64,000 nucleotides of DNA from Candidatus Rokuibacteriota bacterium. Its GTDB lineage: Bacteria; Methylomirabilota; Methylomirabilia; Rokubacteriales; CSP1-6. Made by a program: the position numbers and the translations under genes. Positions 1 through 10,703 of the stretch are shown piece after piece. The notes beneath the pieces are model-generated. The model did no database searches. It saw only the letters and a list, made by a program, of their open reading frames with translations, and was not told where the DNA came from. Positions within the stretch are counted from its first letter, which is position 1, and each line of letters opens with the position of its first letter. The DNA is taken from NCBI GenBank assembly GCA_016200085.1, contig JACQFL010000004.1, positions 1 through 64,000 of the forward strand, in the 5' to 3' direction.

Positions 1-192
1 GGGATCGCCCTGGCGCGAGCCAAGGCTCCGTCATAGACTCCTCGTTGTGCTGCTGGCGTGAACAGGCCCCCGGAATCATGCTGCTGCCTGAGGGCTCGCG
101 CCTCAACGGCCAACCGATTTTTGCGCCGGAAAGTAGCTAGCGGCTCCATCCTTCTCGGCGCCCGGGTGGTCTCGGCGGGCCGGCCGACGCGG

Positions 193-1014
193 TCAGCCGA
201 TGAACAGACCGCCGTTGGGCGACAGCCACTGGCCCGTGAAGAACGAGCTCTCGTCGGAGGCGAGGAACAGGGCGGTGGCGGCGACTTCCGAGGGGTCGGC
301 CATGCGGGCCATCGGGGTGCGGGCGAGGAGCGACTTCTTCATCAGCGGGGACATCGCCTCGGTCATCGGGGTGTCGATGTAGCCCGGGCAGATGGCGTTG
401 ACGCGGATGTTGCGCGAGGCGACCTCGCGCGCGACCGCCCGGGTGAAGGCCAGGATCCCGCCCTTGGCCGCGCTGTAGTGCGGCACCGCTTCGAGCCCCC
501 ACGCGGCGATGCTGGAGAGGTTCACGATGGCGCCGCGGTTCTCGCGGCTCATCAGGCGCAGCGCCTCCCGCGTGCAGTAGAACGTGCCGTTCAGGTGCAC
601 TGCGATCATGCGGTGCCAGACCTCGTCGGTCATGTTCATGGTGACGTCGAGGTGGGTGGTGATCCCCTGGCCGCTCACGGCCTCCATCACGCGTGCGTCC
701 GCTCGCTGGCGCACCTCGCTCCACTCGCCCGGCCGGCTGGAGCCGATCCCCGCGTTGTTGACGAGGATGTCGAGCTGGCCGTACGCGCGCTCGACCGCCT
801 CGAACATGGCGCGGACCTGGGCGCTGTCCGAGACGTCGGCCGCCATGGCGCGGCCGCGACCATCGGGCAGCTCGCCCACGGTCTTCTCGGCCCGCTCGCG
901 CGTGAGGTCGTTGACCACGACCCGGGCGCCTTCCTCGGCGAAGCGCAGCGCGATGGCGCGACCGATGCCGGAGCCCGCCCCCGTGACGAGCGCGACCTTG
1001 TCTTCGAGCTTCAT
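193..1014 (-). CDS. SDR family oxidoreductase
   Basis: [29 protein letters not shown] Rossmann motif, NNAG, YSAAKGG catalytic motif. Confidence 0.93.
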   Translation of the reverse strand: MKLEDKVALVTGAGSGIGRAIALRFAEEGARVVVNDLTRERAEKTVGELPDGRGRAMAADVSDSAQVRAMFEAVERAYGQLDILVNNAGIGSSRPGEWSEVRQRADARVMEAVSGQGITTHLDVTMNMTDEVWHRMIAVHLNGTFYCTREALRLMSRENRGAIVNLSSIAAWGLEAVPHYSAAKGGILAFTRAVAREVASRNIRVNAICPGYIDTPMTEAMSPLMKKSLLARTPMARMADPSEVAATALFLASDESSFFTGQWLSPNGGLFIG

Positions 1015-1042
1015 GGTGCCCTCCGTGTCGTCGGATTGGCCG

Positions 1043-2587
1043 TCAGGGCAGCGCGCCCGTGCTGTCGAGGCTCACCGTCCAGAAGCGATGGAAGCCGGTG
1101 GGGTGCAGGCGCAGGCCACGGACCTCCGGCCGCGCCACCGCCCAGACCAGGCGGACGTACAGCGGGATCCACGGCAGGTCCTCGGCGAGGATCGCCTGCC
1201 CGCGCTGGTAGAGGCGCTGGCGCTCGGGCCGGAACGCCAGCTGGCTGGCGCGGATGAGGACGTCGTCGAGCCGGGGGTTGCGATAGAAGGAGAAGTTCAG
1301 CGCGCGCGGCCCGCGGGTGGCGCCCTCGCTCGTCGAGAGCGGATAGAGGAAGAGGTGCGGGTCGCCCGCGAAGACCGTCGCCTCGGCCAGCACCATCTCG
1401 TGATCGCCCGCCTCGCGCGCCGCCTTGACGGTGGCCACCGGCTCGGCCCGGATCTGCGCCGGCATCTCCGCGGCGTCCAGCATCAGCTGGATCGGCTCGC
1501 CCAGCCGCCCGGCCAGCCCGTCGTCGCCGGAAGGGACGAGGAGGGTCGCCTTGAACCCTTTCGGCCAGCCGCCGTCCCGCAGGAGCGCGGTCACGGTCTC
1601 GCGGCTGCCGCCGAGGACCGGCGACCCCTCGCGCCGGGCCCACACGCCGGGCGGCAGGAACGATTGCAGCGGCACCGCGCTGCGCTCGAGCGCGACGCCG
1701 ATCACGGCCGGGTCCAGCGCCGCCGCGACGGCCTGCCGGATCTTCTTGCGCGAGAACGGCTCCTTCTCCGTCTGGAACGCGAGGTAGCCGACGCGCAGCC
1801 CGGGGATCGACAGCGCGTTGTCGTTGCGGCGCGGCGGCCCGGGCGGCAGCCACACGTCGAGCGCGCGGGCGTCCATCTCGGCCTGGGCGTGCTCGTCGGA
1901 GCCGACCTCGAGGAACACCAGGCGATCCGCGCGGGGGCTGCCCGCCCAGTGTCCCGTCACCGCTTCCAGCACGAGCCGGCCGGGCGAGGCCTCGATCACC
2001 CGATAGGGCCCGGTGCCGGCGTAGCGGACGCCGTCCGGGCCCGGCGTGGCGCGCGCGAGGCCGAACGCCGGATGGGCGAGCACGGTCAGGAGCGGCGCGT
2101 ACGGCTGGGCGAGCACGATCTGCAGCGTCCGCGCGTCGGCGGCGCGCACCTCCTTGACGACACCCGGCAGCCCGCGGAGCATCGCCGCCCACGCCGGGGC
2201 GGCGCCGGGCTGGACGTCGGGCTTGAGAAAGCGTTCGAACGATGCGGCCGCCTCGACCGCCGTCAGCGGCGTGCCGTCAGAAAACTTGACGTTCTCGCGC
2301 AGGGTGAAGGACCAGGTGAGCCCGTCGCGCGACGCCGCCCAGCGCACGGCGAGCGCGGGCTCGACGTCGGTCGTCACCTCGCGCCACGCCACGAGGGTGT
2401 CGAAGACCTGGCGGGCGATGACGGGAACGGCGCCGTCGATGGCCGCCGCGGGATCCACCGATACGGGGACGCCGGCGATCCCGATGCGCACCTCGCGGCG
2501 CGGCGCCTGCGCGGTCAGCGCGGTGGGCGAGGCGGCAGAAATGACCAGGGCGCAGAAGGAAAGCCCGAGCACGCTCACGGCGCGCAT
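1043..2587 (-). CDS. ABC transporter substrate-binding protein, family 5 (peptide/nickel type)
   Basis: Signal peptide from internal Met (MRAVSVLGLSFCALVISAAS); FTLRENVKFSDGTPLTA; SBP_bac_5-like architecture. Confidence 0.85.
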   Translation of the reverse strand: MRAVSVLGLSFCALVISAASPTALTAQAPRREVRIGIAGVPVSVDPAAAIDGAVPVIARQVFDTLVAWREVTTDVEPALAVRWAASRDGLTWSFTLRENVKFSDGTPLTAVEAAASFERFLKPDVQPGAAPAWAAMLRGLPGVVKEVRAADARTLQIVLAQPYAPLLTVLAHPAFGLARATPGPDGVRYAGTGPYRVIEASPGRLVLEAVTGHWAGSPRADRLVFLEVGSDEHAQAEMDARALDVWLPPGPPRRNDNALSIPGLRVGYLAFQTEKEPFSRKKIRQAVAAALDPAVIGVALERSAVPLQSFLPPGVWARREGSPVLGGSRETVTALLRDGGWPKGFKATLLVPSGDDGLAGRLGEPIQLMLDAAEMPAQIRAEPVATVKAAREAGDHEMVLAEATVFAGDPHLFLYPLSTSEGATRGPRALNFSFYRNPRLDDVLIRASQLAFRPERQRLYQRGQAILAEDLPWIPLYVRLVWAVARPEVRGLRLHPTGFHRFWTVSLDSTGALP

Positions 2588-2765
2588 GCTGCTCTTATAC
2601 GTGGAACCCGGTATCGTCGCTACCCGTTTCCCCATCAGCATGAGCGCGTCGCGCTTCGGTACGGAACTTGCTCAAGAAATCGACCATGGAGTGCCGCGCG
2701 CGCAGCACGTCGGCGAAACGCTGGAAAATGTTGGGAATCGACCGCTCCGACGCGGTGTGGCATCC

Positions 2766-2795
2766 TTGACTTTCGTTTTTGCCGCCGCCTATACT
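2766..2795 (+). promoter_or_regulatory. sigma70-type promoter for the proteasome operon
   Basis: TTGACT-18 nt-TATACT, about 75 nt upstream of the mpa ATG at 2872. Confidence 0.6.
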
Positions 2796-2871
2796 TCGAG
2801 CAGCGGTTCAGTCTCTGAGCGACTGAGAGGCGGCGAGAGGCTCACCACGGGCTAGGAGAAGGGAAAGGGCT

Positions 2872-4689
2872 ATGAAGGAGTTCGACAAGAAGGGTAGCCC
2901 GGGCCGCGAGGGGTTCTCCAAGTTCCTCCCCGCGTCGATGTCGGACACGAGCACCCGCCGCCGGCTGACCGAGTACGAGATCCAGGTGCAGGATCTCCAG
3001 GCGTACGCCCGCTCGCTCGAGAACGAGACCGTGCACCTGCGCAAGAAGCTCGAGGACGGGCCGAAGGAGTTCATGGTCATCGAGAACAAGCTGCGCGAGG
3101 CCAACCGGCAGCTCGTCCAGGCCTTCAACCAGAACGAGAAGCTGGTCAACGCGCTCTACGAGGCGCGCGAGCAGATCTCCTCGCTGAAGGAAGAGGTCGA
3201 CAAGCTCTGCGCGCCGCCCTCGACCTACGGCGTCTTCCTGTCGACCAATGAGGACGGCACGGTCAACATCCTGTCGCAGGGACGCAAGGTCAAGGTCAAC
3301 GTGCATCCGTCGATCAAGCTCGACACCCTGAAGCCCGGCCAGGAGCTGATCCTGAACGAGGGCCTCAACGTCATCGAGGCGGCGACCTACGAGATCCAGG
3401 GCGACGTCGTGATCCTCAAGGAGAAGCTCGACGACGAGCGCGCGGTGGTGACCCTGCGGGCCGACGAGGAGAAGGTCGGCATCATCGCCGATCCCCTGCG
3501 CGACCTGCGCCTCAAGGTCGGCGACCACATCCTCATGGACGCGCGCTCGGGCTACCTGCTCGAGCGGCTGCCCAAGAGCGAGGTGGAGGACCTGGCCCTC
3601 GAGGAAGTGCCGGACATCGGCTACGACGACATCGGCGGCCTCGGCAACCAGATCGAGTCGATCAAGGACGCCGTCGAGCTGCCGTACCTCTATGCCGACT
3701 ACTACAAGGAGCACAAGCTCACGCCGCCCAAGGGCGTGCTGCTCTACGGGCCGCCCGGCTGCGGCAAGACCATGATCGCCAAGGCCGTGGCCAACAACCT
3801 CGCCGAGAAGGTCTCGGAGAAGCGCGGCGAGAAGATCAAGGGCTTCTTCCTCAACATCAAGGGGCCGGAGCTCCTGAACAAGTACGTGGGCGAGACCGAG
3901 CGCAAGATCCGTGAGATCTTCACCAAGGCCAAGGAGAAGGCCGCCGAGGACGTGCCCGTCGTCGTGTTCTTCGACGAGATGGACGCCCTCTTCCGCACCC
4001 GCGGCACGGGCATCTCCTCCGACGTGGAGACGACCATCGTGCCCCAGCTGCTGGCGGAGATCGACGGCGTCGAGGGGCTGAAGAACGTCATCGTCATCGG
4101 CGCCTCGAACCGGCAGGACCTGATCGACCCGGCCATCCTGCGCCCGGGCCGCCTCGACGTGAAGATCAAGATCGAGCGGCCGGACCAGACGGCGGCCAGG
4201 GACATCTTCCAGAAGTACCTGACGACGGACATCCCGATCGCCGAGGCCGAGGCGCGCGCGCACGGCGGCGACCTCGGCAGCGCCGTGGAAGCCATGATCG
4301 GCCAGACGGTAGAGGCGATGTACAGCCTCAGCGAGGAGAACCGGTTCCTCGAGGTCACGTACGCGAACGGCGACAAGGAGGTCCTGTACTTCAAGGACTT
4401 CTCGTCGGGCGCCATGATCGAATCGATCGTGCGGCGCGCCAAGAAGCTGGCCCTGAAGCGCTTCATCGCCGGCGGCAACAAGGGCGTCGCCGGCGACGAC
4501 CTCCTCAACGCCGTGCGCGAGGAGTTCAAGGAGAACGAGGACCTGCCGAATACCACGAACCCCGACGACTGGGCGAAGATCGCCGGCAAGAAGGGCGAGC
4601 GGATCGTCTACGTGAAGCCGCTGATCAGCGAGAGCAAAGAGAAGCAGAAGAACGTCGAGCGGGTGGTCACCACCGGCCAGTACCTGTAA
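2872..4689 (+). CDS. mpa: Proteasome-activating AAA+ ATPase (Mpa/ARC)
   Basis: N-terminal coiled coil, OB domains, Walker [10 protein letters not shown], Walker [13 protein letters not shown]-terminal GQYL proteasome-docking tail. Confidence 0.95.
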   Translation: MKEFDKKGSPGREGFSKFLPASMSDTSTRRRLTEYEIQVQDLQAYARSLENETVHLRKKLEDGPKEFMVIENKLREANRQLVQAFNQNEKLVNALYEAREQISSLKEEVDKLCAPPSTYGVFLSTNEDGTVNILSQGRKVKVNVHPSIKLDTLKPGQELILNEGLNVIEAATYEIQGDVVILKEKLDDERAVVTLRADEEKVGIIADPLRDLRLKVGDHILMDARSGYLLERLPKSEVEDLALEEVPDIGYDDIGGLGNQIESIKDAVELPYLYADYYKEHKLTPPKGVLLYGPPGCGKTMIAKAVANNLAEKVSEKRGEKIKGFFLNIKGPELLNKYVGETERKIREIFTKAKEKAAEDVPVVVFFDEMDALFRTRGTGISSDVETTIVPQLLAEIDGVEGLKNVIVIGASNRQDLIDPAILRPGRLDVKIKIERPDQTAARDIFQKYLTTDIPIAEAEARAHGGDLGSAVEAMIGQTVEAMYSLSEENRFLEVTYANGDKEVLYFKDFSSGAMIESIVRRAKKLALKRFIAGGNKGVAGDDLLNAVREEFKENEDLPNTTNPDDWAKIAGKKGERIVYVKPLISESKEKQKNVERVVTTGQYL

Positions 4690-4695
4690 GGAAGA

Positions 4696-4719
4696 GGGGG
4701 GCCCGCCTCGGGGCCCCCC
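4696..4719 (+). terminator. Strong GC hairpin between mpa and dop (attenuator or processing element; no U-tract)
   Basis: GGGGGGCCC-GCCTCG-GGGCCCCCC perfect inverted repeat. Confidence 0.5.
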
Positions 4720-4783
4720 ATTTCCCCCCGGCGTTACACTGACGCGCGGGGGGTTTGTTTCTGCCTCCACGGAAGAGGGACGA

Positions 4784-6283
4784 ATGGCCATCCCGAAAGT
4801 CATGGGCATCGAGACCGAGTACGGGATCCTGGTGAGGAACCAGCCGGACTTCAACCCGATCCTGTCCTCCCTGCTGCTGATCAACTCCTACGAGACCTAC
4901 CGCTCCTCGCGGATCCGGTGGGACTACGAGGCGGAGAGCCCGCTGCGGGATGCCCGGGGCTTCGAGTACATGGAGGAGAAGGACGTCCCCTCCAAGGAGG
5001 AGTCGCGCCTCATCAACCTCATCCTGTCCAACGGGGCGCGCTTCTACGTCGATCACGCCCATCCGGAGTACTCGAGCCCCGAGACGACCAACCCGCGCGA
5101 TTGCGTCATCTGGGATCGCGCGGGCGAGCGCATCGTCAACCTGTCACGCCAGCGCGCCGAGGCGGTCTCGCCGCCCGAGCAGCGGATCCTCATCTACAAG
5201 AACAACAGCGACGGCAAGGGCAACTCCTACGGCACCCACGAGAACTACCTCATGGATCGCAAGGTGCCCTTCGCGCGGATCGTGCAGCACATGATGCCGT
5301 TCTTCGTGTCGCGCCAGGTCTTCTGCGGCGCGGGCAAGGTGGGGGCGGAGAACAACACCGACCCCTGCGACTACCAGATCTCCCAGCGCGCCGATTTCCT
5401 GGAGACCGAGGTCGGGCTGGAGACCATGCACTCGCGGCCCATCGTCAACACGCGTGACGAGCCCCACGCCGACCCCGAAAAGTACCGGCGCCTGCACGTC
5501 ATCGTGGGCGACGCCAACATGAGCGAGGTGACCAACTACCTCAAGGTCGGCACCATGGCCCTCGTGCTCAGCATGGTCGAGGACGACTTCATCGACCGCG
5601 ATCTCTCCATCGACGGGCCGGTGGCCGCCTACCGCAAGGTCTCCCGCGACCTCACCTGCCGGGAGACCTTCCGGCTCAAGGACGGCCGCCAGGTCTCCGC
5701 GGTGGACCTGCAGCGCGAGTTCCTCGACCTGGCCCGCCGCTACTTCAAGGACCGCGAGCACGAGCCCTGGGTCGACGAGGTCATGGCGCGCTGGCAGCGC
5801 ACGCTCGACGGCCTCGCCGACGACCCCCTGCGGCTCTCGCGCGAGCTGGACTGGGTGATCAAGCGCCACCTCATCGAGAACTACATGGAGAAGCACTCGC
5901 TGGAGTGGAACGACTCGCGCGTCCAGATGATCGACCTCCAGTTCCACGACATCCGCCCGGGCCGGGGGCTCTTCTACAAGCTCGAGGAGGCCGAGGCCGT
6001 CGAGCGCCTGTGCACCGACGACGAGATCGCCAAGGCCATGTACGACCCCCCCAAGGACACCCGCGCGTACTTCCGCGGGATGTGCCTGCAGCGCTACGCG
6101 GACGAGATCGTCTCCGCGAGCTGGGACTCGGTGATCTTCGACCTCAAGGAGGGCCCGCTGAAGAAGATCTTCATGCTGGAGCCGCTCCGGGGGACGGAGG
6201 CGCACGTGCGGCAGCTCCTGACGGAGTCGCCGACCGCCAGCGATCTCCTGCGCAACCTCTCACGGCCGACGTACGGCGTATGA
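4784..6283 (+). CDS. dop: Depupylase/deamidase Dop
   Basis: [47 protein letters not shown]; longer N-terminal loop typical of Dop relative to PafA. Confidence 0.93.
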   Translation: MAIPKVMGIETEYGILVRNQPDFNPILSSLLLINSYETYRSSRIRWDYEAESPLRDARGFEYMEEKDVPSKEESRLINLILSNGARFYVDHAHPEYSSPETTNPRDCVIWDRAGERIVNLSRQRAEAVSPPEQRILIYKNNSDGKGNSYGTHENYLMDRKVPFARIVQHMMPFFVSRQVFCGAGKVGAENNTDPCDYQISQRADFLETEVGLETMHSRPIVNTRDEPHADPEKYRRLHVIVGDANMSEVTNYLKVGTMALVLSMVEDDFIDRDLSIDGPVAAYRKVSRDLTCRETFRLKDGRQVSAVDLQREFLDLARRYFKDREHEPWVDEVMARWQRTLDGLADDPLRLSRELDWVIKRHLIENYMEKHSLEWNDSRVQMIDLQFHDIRPGRGLFYKLEEAEAVERLCTDDEIAKAMYDPPKDTRAYFRGMCLQRYADEIVSASWDSVIFDLKEGPLKKIFMLEPLRGTEAHVRQLLTESPTASDLLRNLSRPTYGV

Positions 6284-6305
6284 CGAGCCCCGGCGAGGGA
6301 CACGC

Positions 6306-7124
6306 ATGACCGACGACCGCTGGCTGAGCGCGTTCAACGACTACGCCGCCTGCAGCTTCACCGACCTGCTCCGCCGCCAGTCCCCCCACCTGCTGCCCGG
6401 CTTCCCCGGCGCCGCCGAGGACCCGACGCCGGCGCCGGCGGTGCCGCACGGCACGACGGTCCTCGCCCTGCGCTACCGCGACGGCGTCATCATGGCGGGC
6501 GACCGGCAGGCCACCGCCGGGTACCAGATCGCGAGCCGCCGCATCGAGAAGATCTTCAAGTGCGACGACCTCTCGGGCATCGGGATCGCGGGCGCGGCCG
6601 GCCCCGCCGTGGAGATGGCCAAGCTCTTCCAGACCGAGCTCGAGCACTACGAGAAGGTCGAGGGCGACAACCTCTCCCTCGACGGCAAGGCCAACAAGCT
6701 CTCCCAGATGGTGCGCATGAACCTGCCCGCGGCCATGCAGGGGCTCGCGGTGGTGCCGATCTTCGCCGGCTTCGACGAGAAGGCCGGCGCGGGACGGCTG
6801 TTCAAGTACGACATCACGGGGGGCCGCTACGAGGAGCGCGACTACGACTCGCAGGGCTCGGGCTCCAAGGACGCGCGCGATTCGCTCAAGAAGCTGTGGC
6901 GCCGGGACATGGGCCGCGAGGACGCGCTCCGCGCGGCCCTGGAGGCCCTCTACGACGCCGCCGACGAGGACGTCGGCACCGGCGGGCCCGACCTCGTGCG
7001 CGGCATCTTCCCCAGCGTGAAGACCATCACGCGGAGCGGGTTCAGCGAGGTGGGCGAGGACGAGGTGCGCCGGGTGTGCGAGGCGATCCTCGGCGAGCGC
7101 GCCAAGGCCGAGACCGGGGCCTGA
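6306..7124 (+). CDS. prcB: Proteasome beta subunit
   Basis: Propeptide followed by TTVLALRYRDGVIMAGDRQATAG; Thr nucleophile after HG. Confidence 0.95.
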   Translation: MTDDRWLSAFNDYAACSFTDLLRRQSPHLLPGFPGAAEDPTPAPAVPHGTTVLALRYRDGVIMAGDRQATAGYQIASRRIEKIFKCDDLSGIGIAGAAGPAVEMAKLFQTELEHYEKVEGDNLSLDGKANKLSQMVRMNLPAAMQGLAVVPIFAGFDEKAGAGRLFKYDITGGRYEERDYDSQGSGSKDARDSLKKLWRRDMGREDALRAALEALYDAADEDVGTGGPDLVRGIFPSVKTITRSGFSEVGEDEVRRVCEAILGERAKAETGA

Positions 7125-7127
7125 GCC

Positions 7128-7820
7128 ATGCCGCTGCCCTACTACGTCAGCCCCGAGCAGATGATGAAGGACAAGGCGGAGTATGCCCGCAAGGGCATCG
7201 CCCGCGGACGGTCCATCGTCACCCTCGAGTATCGCGAGGGGATCCTGCTCGTGGCCGAGAACCCGTCGACCCTGCTCCACAAGATCTCGGAGATCTACGA
7301 CCGCATCGCCTTCGCCGGGGTGGGCAAGTACAACGAGTTCGAGAATCTGCGGATCGCGGGCATCCGGCACGCCGACGTCAAGGGCTACTCCTACAGCCGC
7401 GGCGACGTGACGGCCAAGGCGCTGGCCAACGCGTACTCGCAGGCCCTCGGCAACATCTTCACCCAGGACATCAAGCCCTTCGAGGTCGAGGTGCTGGTGG
7501 CCGAGGTGAGCGACGGCAACGGCAGCAAGAACGAGATCTACCACATCCTCTACGACGGCACCATCGAGGACGAGAAGAACTACGCAGCCATGGGCGGTCA
7601 GGCCGAGGAGATCCGCCGTTTCCTCAAGGACCATTATCAGGACGCCATGACGCTCGACGACGCCGTCCAGCTCGGCGTCCGCGCGCTGAACGTCACCCAG
7701 AACAAGACCCTCAGCAGCAAGGACCTCGAGGTCGCGGTGCTCGACGCCACCAAGGCGCGCCGCAAGTTCCGGCGCATCCCCGCCGAGGTCCTGACCCAAC
7801 TCCTGGGCGCGCCCGGCTAG
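7128..7820 (+). CDS. prcA: Proteasome alpha subunit
   Basis: YYVSPEQMMKDKAEYARKGIARGRSIV, alpha-type proteasome fold, adjacent to prcB. Confidence 0.94.
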   Translation: MPLPYYVSPEQMMKDKAEYARKGIARGRSIVTLEYREGILLVAENPSTLLHKISEIYDRIAFAGVGKYNEFENLRIAGIRHADVKGYSYSRGDVTAKALANAYSQALGNIFTQDIKPFEVEVLVAEVSDGNGSKNEIYHILYDGTIEDEKNYAAMGGQAEEIRRFLKDHYQDAMTLDDAVQLGVRALNVTQNKTLSSKDLEVAVLDATKARRKFRRIPAEVLTQLLGAPG

Positions 7821-7842
7821 GACGTGCTAGGCTGAGGGCCAG

Positions 7843-9198
7843 ATGAAGCGCCGGATCTTCGGCCTCGAGAACGAGTACGGTCTCACCTGCACCCTGAACG
7901 GCCAGCGCCGCCTCTCCCCCGACAACGTCGCGCGGTACCTGTTCGAGAAGGTCATCCCGGGCGCCCGCAACGCCAACGTCTTCCTGGAGAACGGCGCGCG
8001 CCTGTACCTCGACACGGGCTTCCACCCGGAGTACGCCACGCCCGAGTGCGACGACGTGGCCGAGCTGGTCGTCCACGACAAGGCGGGCGAGCGGATCGTG
8101 GAGGACCTCCTCCACCAGGCCGAGAAGCGGCTGCGCGAGGACGGCATCTCCGGCAACATCCTGCTCTTCAAGAACAACACGGACTCGGCGGGGAACTCCT
8201 ACGGCTGCCACGAGAACTACCTCGTCAGCCGCGACGTGTCCTTCCAGCGGCTGGCCGAGGCGCTCATTCCCTTCTTCGTCACCCGGCAGATCTTCGCGGG
8301 GGCGGGCAAGGTGCTGCAGACGCCGCGGGGCTTCCACTACTGCCTGAGCCAGCGCGCCCAGCACATCTGCCAGGAGATCTCGGGCGCCACCACCTCGTCG
8401 CGCTCGATCATCAACACGCGCGACGAGCCCCACGCCGACGCCGAGCGCTACCGCCGCCTGCACGTCATCGTGGGCGACTCGAACATGTCGGAGGTGGCCA
8501 CCTACCTCAAGATCGGCACCACCGCGCTCGTGCTCGACATGATCGAGGACGGCTTCTTCGACCGCGACTACTCGCTGCAGTCGCCCGTGCAGGCCATCCG
8601 CGACATCTCGCACGACCCCACCCTGCGCGAGACGGTCAAGCTCAAGGACGGCCGGTCCATCAGCGCGCTGGACATGCAGCTCGAGTACCTCGAGTACGCG
8701 AGCCGATACGTGGACTCGATCAGCCCCGACCCGGCCACGAAGGACGTGCTCGCCCGCTGGACGGACGTGCTGACCAAGCTGGAGACCGACCCCAACCAGC
8801 TCAGCCGCGAGCTCGACTGGGTCATCAAGCGCGAGTGGATCCAGCAGTACATGGACAAGAACCGCCTGTCCTGGCGCGATCCGAAGATCTCGCTGATGGA
8901 CCTCCAGTACCACGACATCCGCCCCGACCGCGGGCTCTACTACAAGCTGGCCGCCCGGGACATGGTGGACCGCATCACCGACGACGCGACGATCGAGCGC
9001 GCCAAGCACGAGCCCCCGCAGACCACGCGGGCGCGGCTGCGCGGCGAGTTCATCCGCCAGGCCAATCTCAAGGGCAAGGACTACCGCGTGGACTGGGTGT
9101 ACCTGAAGCTCAACGACCCGGAGCGCGAGACCATCCTTTGCAAGGATCCGTTCCAGTCCCACGACGAACGGGTCGCGCGGCTGATCCGCTCGTTCTGA
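7843..9198 (+). CDS. pafA: Pup--protein ligase PafA
   Basis: [61 protein letters not shown]-terminus. Confidence 0.95.
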   Translation: MKRRIFGLENEYGLTCTLNGQRRLSPDNVARYLFEKVIPGARNANVFLENGARLYLDTGFHPEYATPECDDVAELVVHDKAGERIVEDLLHQAEKRLREDGISGNILLFKNNTDSAGNSYGCHENYLVSRDVSFQRLAEALIPFFVTRQIFAGAGKVLQTPRGFHYCLSQRAQHICQEISGATTSSRSIINTRDEPHADAERYRRLHVIVGDSNMSEVATYLKIGTTALVLDMIEDGFFDRDYSLQSPVQAIRDISHDPTLRETVKLKDGRSISALDMQLEYLEYASRYVDSISPDPATKDVLARWTDVLTKLETDPNQLSRELDWVIKREWIQQYMDKNRLSWRDPKISLMDLQYHDIRPDRGLYYKLAARDMVDRITDDATIERAKHEPPQTTRARLRGEFIRQANLKGKDYRVDWVYLKLNDPERETILCKDPFQSHDERVARLIRSF

Positions 9199-9229
9199 TC
9201 GCCGGGGCGGCGCCCTCCGGGTCTCCCCG

Positions 9230-9847
9230 GTGATGCACGACCCGATGTACCACGACGGCGCGCGCCGGCTCCAGGATCGCTTCGACACGCGCCGGCTCGC
9301 CGATCGCCTGGTCGAGGTCGTCACCCACGGCACGTTCACGGACGCCGAGCGGGCGTTCATCGAGAGCCGCCCCCTCTTCTTCCTGGCCACCGCCGACGCC
9401 GACGGCCATCCGGACTGTTCGTACAAGGGCGGGCGGCCCGGCTTCGTCCGCGTGATCGATCCGCGGACGCTCGCCTTTCCCAGCTACGACGGCAACGGGA
9501 TGTTCAAGAGCCTCGGCAACATCCTCGTCAACCCGCACGTCGGGATGCTCTTCATCGACTTCGAGCGCCCCCGGCGCCTGCGCGTGAACGGGCGGGCCAC
9601 CGTGTGTGACGACGATCCGCTGCTCGCCGATTTCGTCGGCGCGCAGCTGATCGTGCGGGTGGAGGCCCACGCCATCTTCCCGAACTGTCCGCGCTACGTC
9701 CACACGATGCAGGTCCTCGAGCCGTCGCCCCATGCGCCGTGCGAGGGCCACACGCCGCCCATCCCCGACTGGAAGCGCCGTCCCGAGTTCCGCGAAGTGC
9801 TGCCCGCCGGCGATCCGGCCGCCACGCCGCCGGCCGACCAGGGGTGA
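9230..9847 (+). CDS. Pyridoxamine 5'-phosphate oxidase-family (FMN-binding split-barrel) protein
   Basis: FIESRPLFFLATADADGHPDCSYKGGRPGFVRV; YDGNGMFKSLGNI. Confidence 0.85.
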   Translation: MMHDPMYHDGARRLQDRFDTRRLADRLVEVVTHGTFTDAERAFIESRPLFFLATADADGHPDCSYKGGRPGFVRVIDPRTLAFPSYDGNGMFKSLGNILVNPHVGMLFIDFERPRRLRVNGRATVCDDDPLLADFVGAQLIVRVEAHAIFPNCPRYVHTMQVLEPSPHAPCEGHTPPIPDWKRRPEFREVLPAGDPAATPPADQG

Positions 9848-9866
9848 TGCGCGGCCCCGAGGGGCA

Positions 9867-9894
9867 TTGACACTCGCTGTCGGCGCGTTGTACA
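9867..9894 (+). promoter_or_regulatory. sigma70-like promoter upstream of bactofilin
   Basis: TTGACA-16 nt-TGTACA. Confidence 0.5.
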
Positions 9895-9914
9895 AGGTTC
9901 ACCACTTTCCCACC

Positions 9915-10334
9915 ATGCGCTGGGGCAAGCGTCGAGCCAAGGGTCACCACCGGCCCGCCGACCTCTCGGCCTTCATCGACGAAGGCTCCGAGATCGAGGG
10001 CACGTACGCCTTCCGCGGTACCGTCATGCTCAACGGGAAATTCCGCGGCGAGATCCAGACCTCCGACACGTTGATCGTCGGCGAGAAGGGCGTGATCAAC
10101 GCGTCAATCCGGGCGGGAGTCGTGTTGATCAGCGGCGAGGTGGTGGGCAACGTGATGGCCATCGACCGCGTGGAGCTGCGCGGCAGCGCGCGCCTGTTCG
10201 GCGACGTCGAGGCCCCCGTGGTCGTCATCGAGGAAGGCGTCATCTTCGAGGGCCACTGCCGGATGACGAAGCCCAAGCCGGCGGAGGCTGCTGCACCCGC
10301 GCGCGATCTCTCGGTCGTCTCGCTCAAGCGCTAG
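9915..10334 (+). CDS. Bactofilin (polymer-forming cytoskeletal protein)
   Basis: FIDEGSEIEGTYAFRGTVMLNGKFRGEI..LIVGEKGVINASIRAGVVLISGEVVGNV beta-helical repeats. Confidence 0.9.
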   Translation: MRWGKRRAKGHHRPADLSAFIDEGSEIEGTYAFRGTVMLNGKFRGEIQTSDTLIVGEKGVINASIRAGVVLISGEVVGNVMAIDRVELRGSARLFGDVEAPVVVIEEGVIFEGHCRMTKPKPAEAAAPARDLSVVSLKR

Positions 10335-10379
10335 CCGACGCTACGACCCGCCCTCGCGTTCGCGAACGTCGGTCTTCCG

Positions 10380-10613
10380 ATGATCGCGATCTATCTGCCG
10401 ACCGCCTGGCTTGCCCTGATCGTGATCATCCTCGCCGAAGCTGGCTACGGCATACGGCGTCTCCCGCTGCCGGCGGGGCGATCCTTGCTCTCGCAGACGA
10501 TAGTGAATGGCGCCTCGACGCTTGTCGGCCTGCCGGTGACGTGGGTCGTGCTCGCCATCGTCGAGGGGCTCCTCGGTGAACCGGTTCACGATGTTCATGC
10601 TCCCGGTCAGTGA
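10380..10613 (+). CDS. Small membrane protein of unknown function
   Basis: Hydrophobic N-terminal and central segments; not covered by a convincing gene on the other strand. Confidence 0.45.
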   Translation: MIAIYLPTAWLALIVIILAEAGYGIRRLPLPAGRSLLSQTIVNGASTLVGLPVTWVVLAIVEGLLGEPVHDVHAPGQ

Positions 10614-10703
10614 GCGCCTGGTTCGCCTGGTTGGCATCGTCTATTCGCTATTCACGGTCATTCACGGATCGCCGTGAGCGGCCTGGTCCAAGAAGTCGAC
10701 CGG

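Noticed and set aside
584-2818. Very long antisense ORFs (for example 744 aa opposite the ABC substrate-binding gene, 680 aa opposite mpa, 675 aa opposite mgtE)
   Set aside because: GC-rich shadow ORFs: low-complexity R/G/A/P/H composition and each lies opposite a gene with clear family motifs.
2641-2871. Possible pup/UBact short ORF upstream of mpa
   Set aside because: Candidate short ORFs on either strand lack a Pup/UBact-like C-terminus, and the region contains the mpa promoter.
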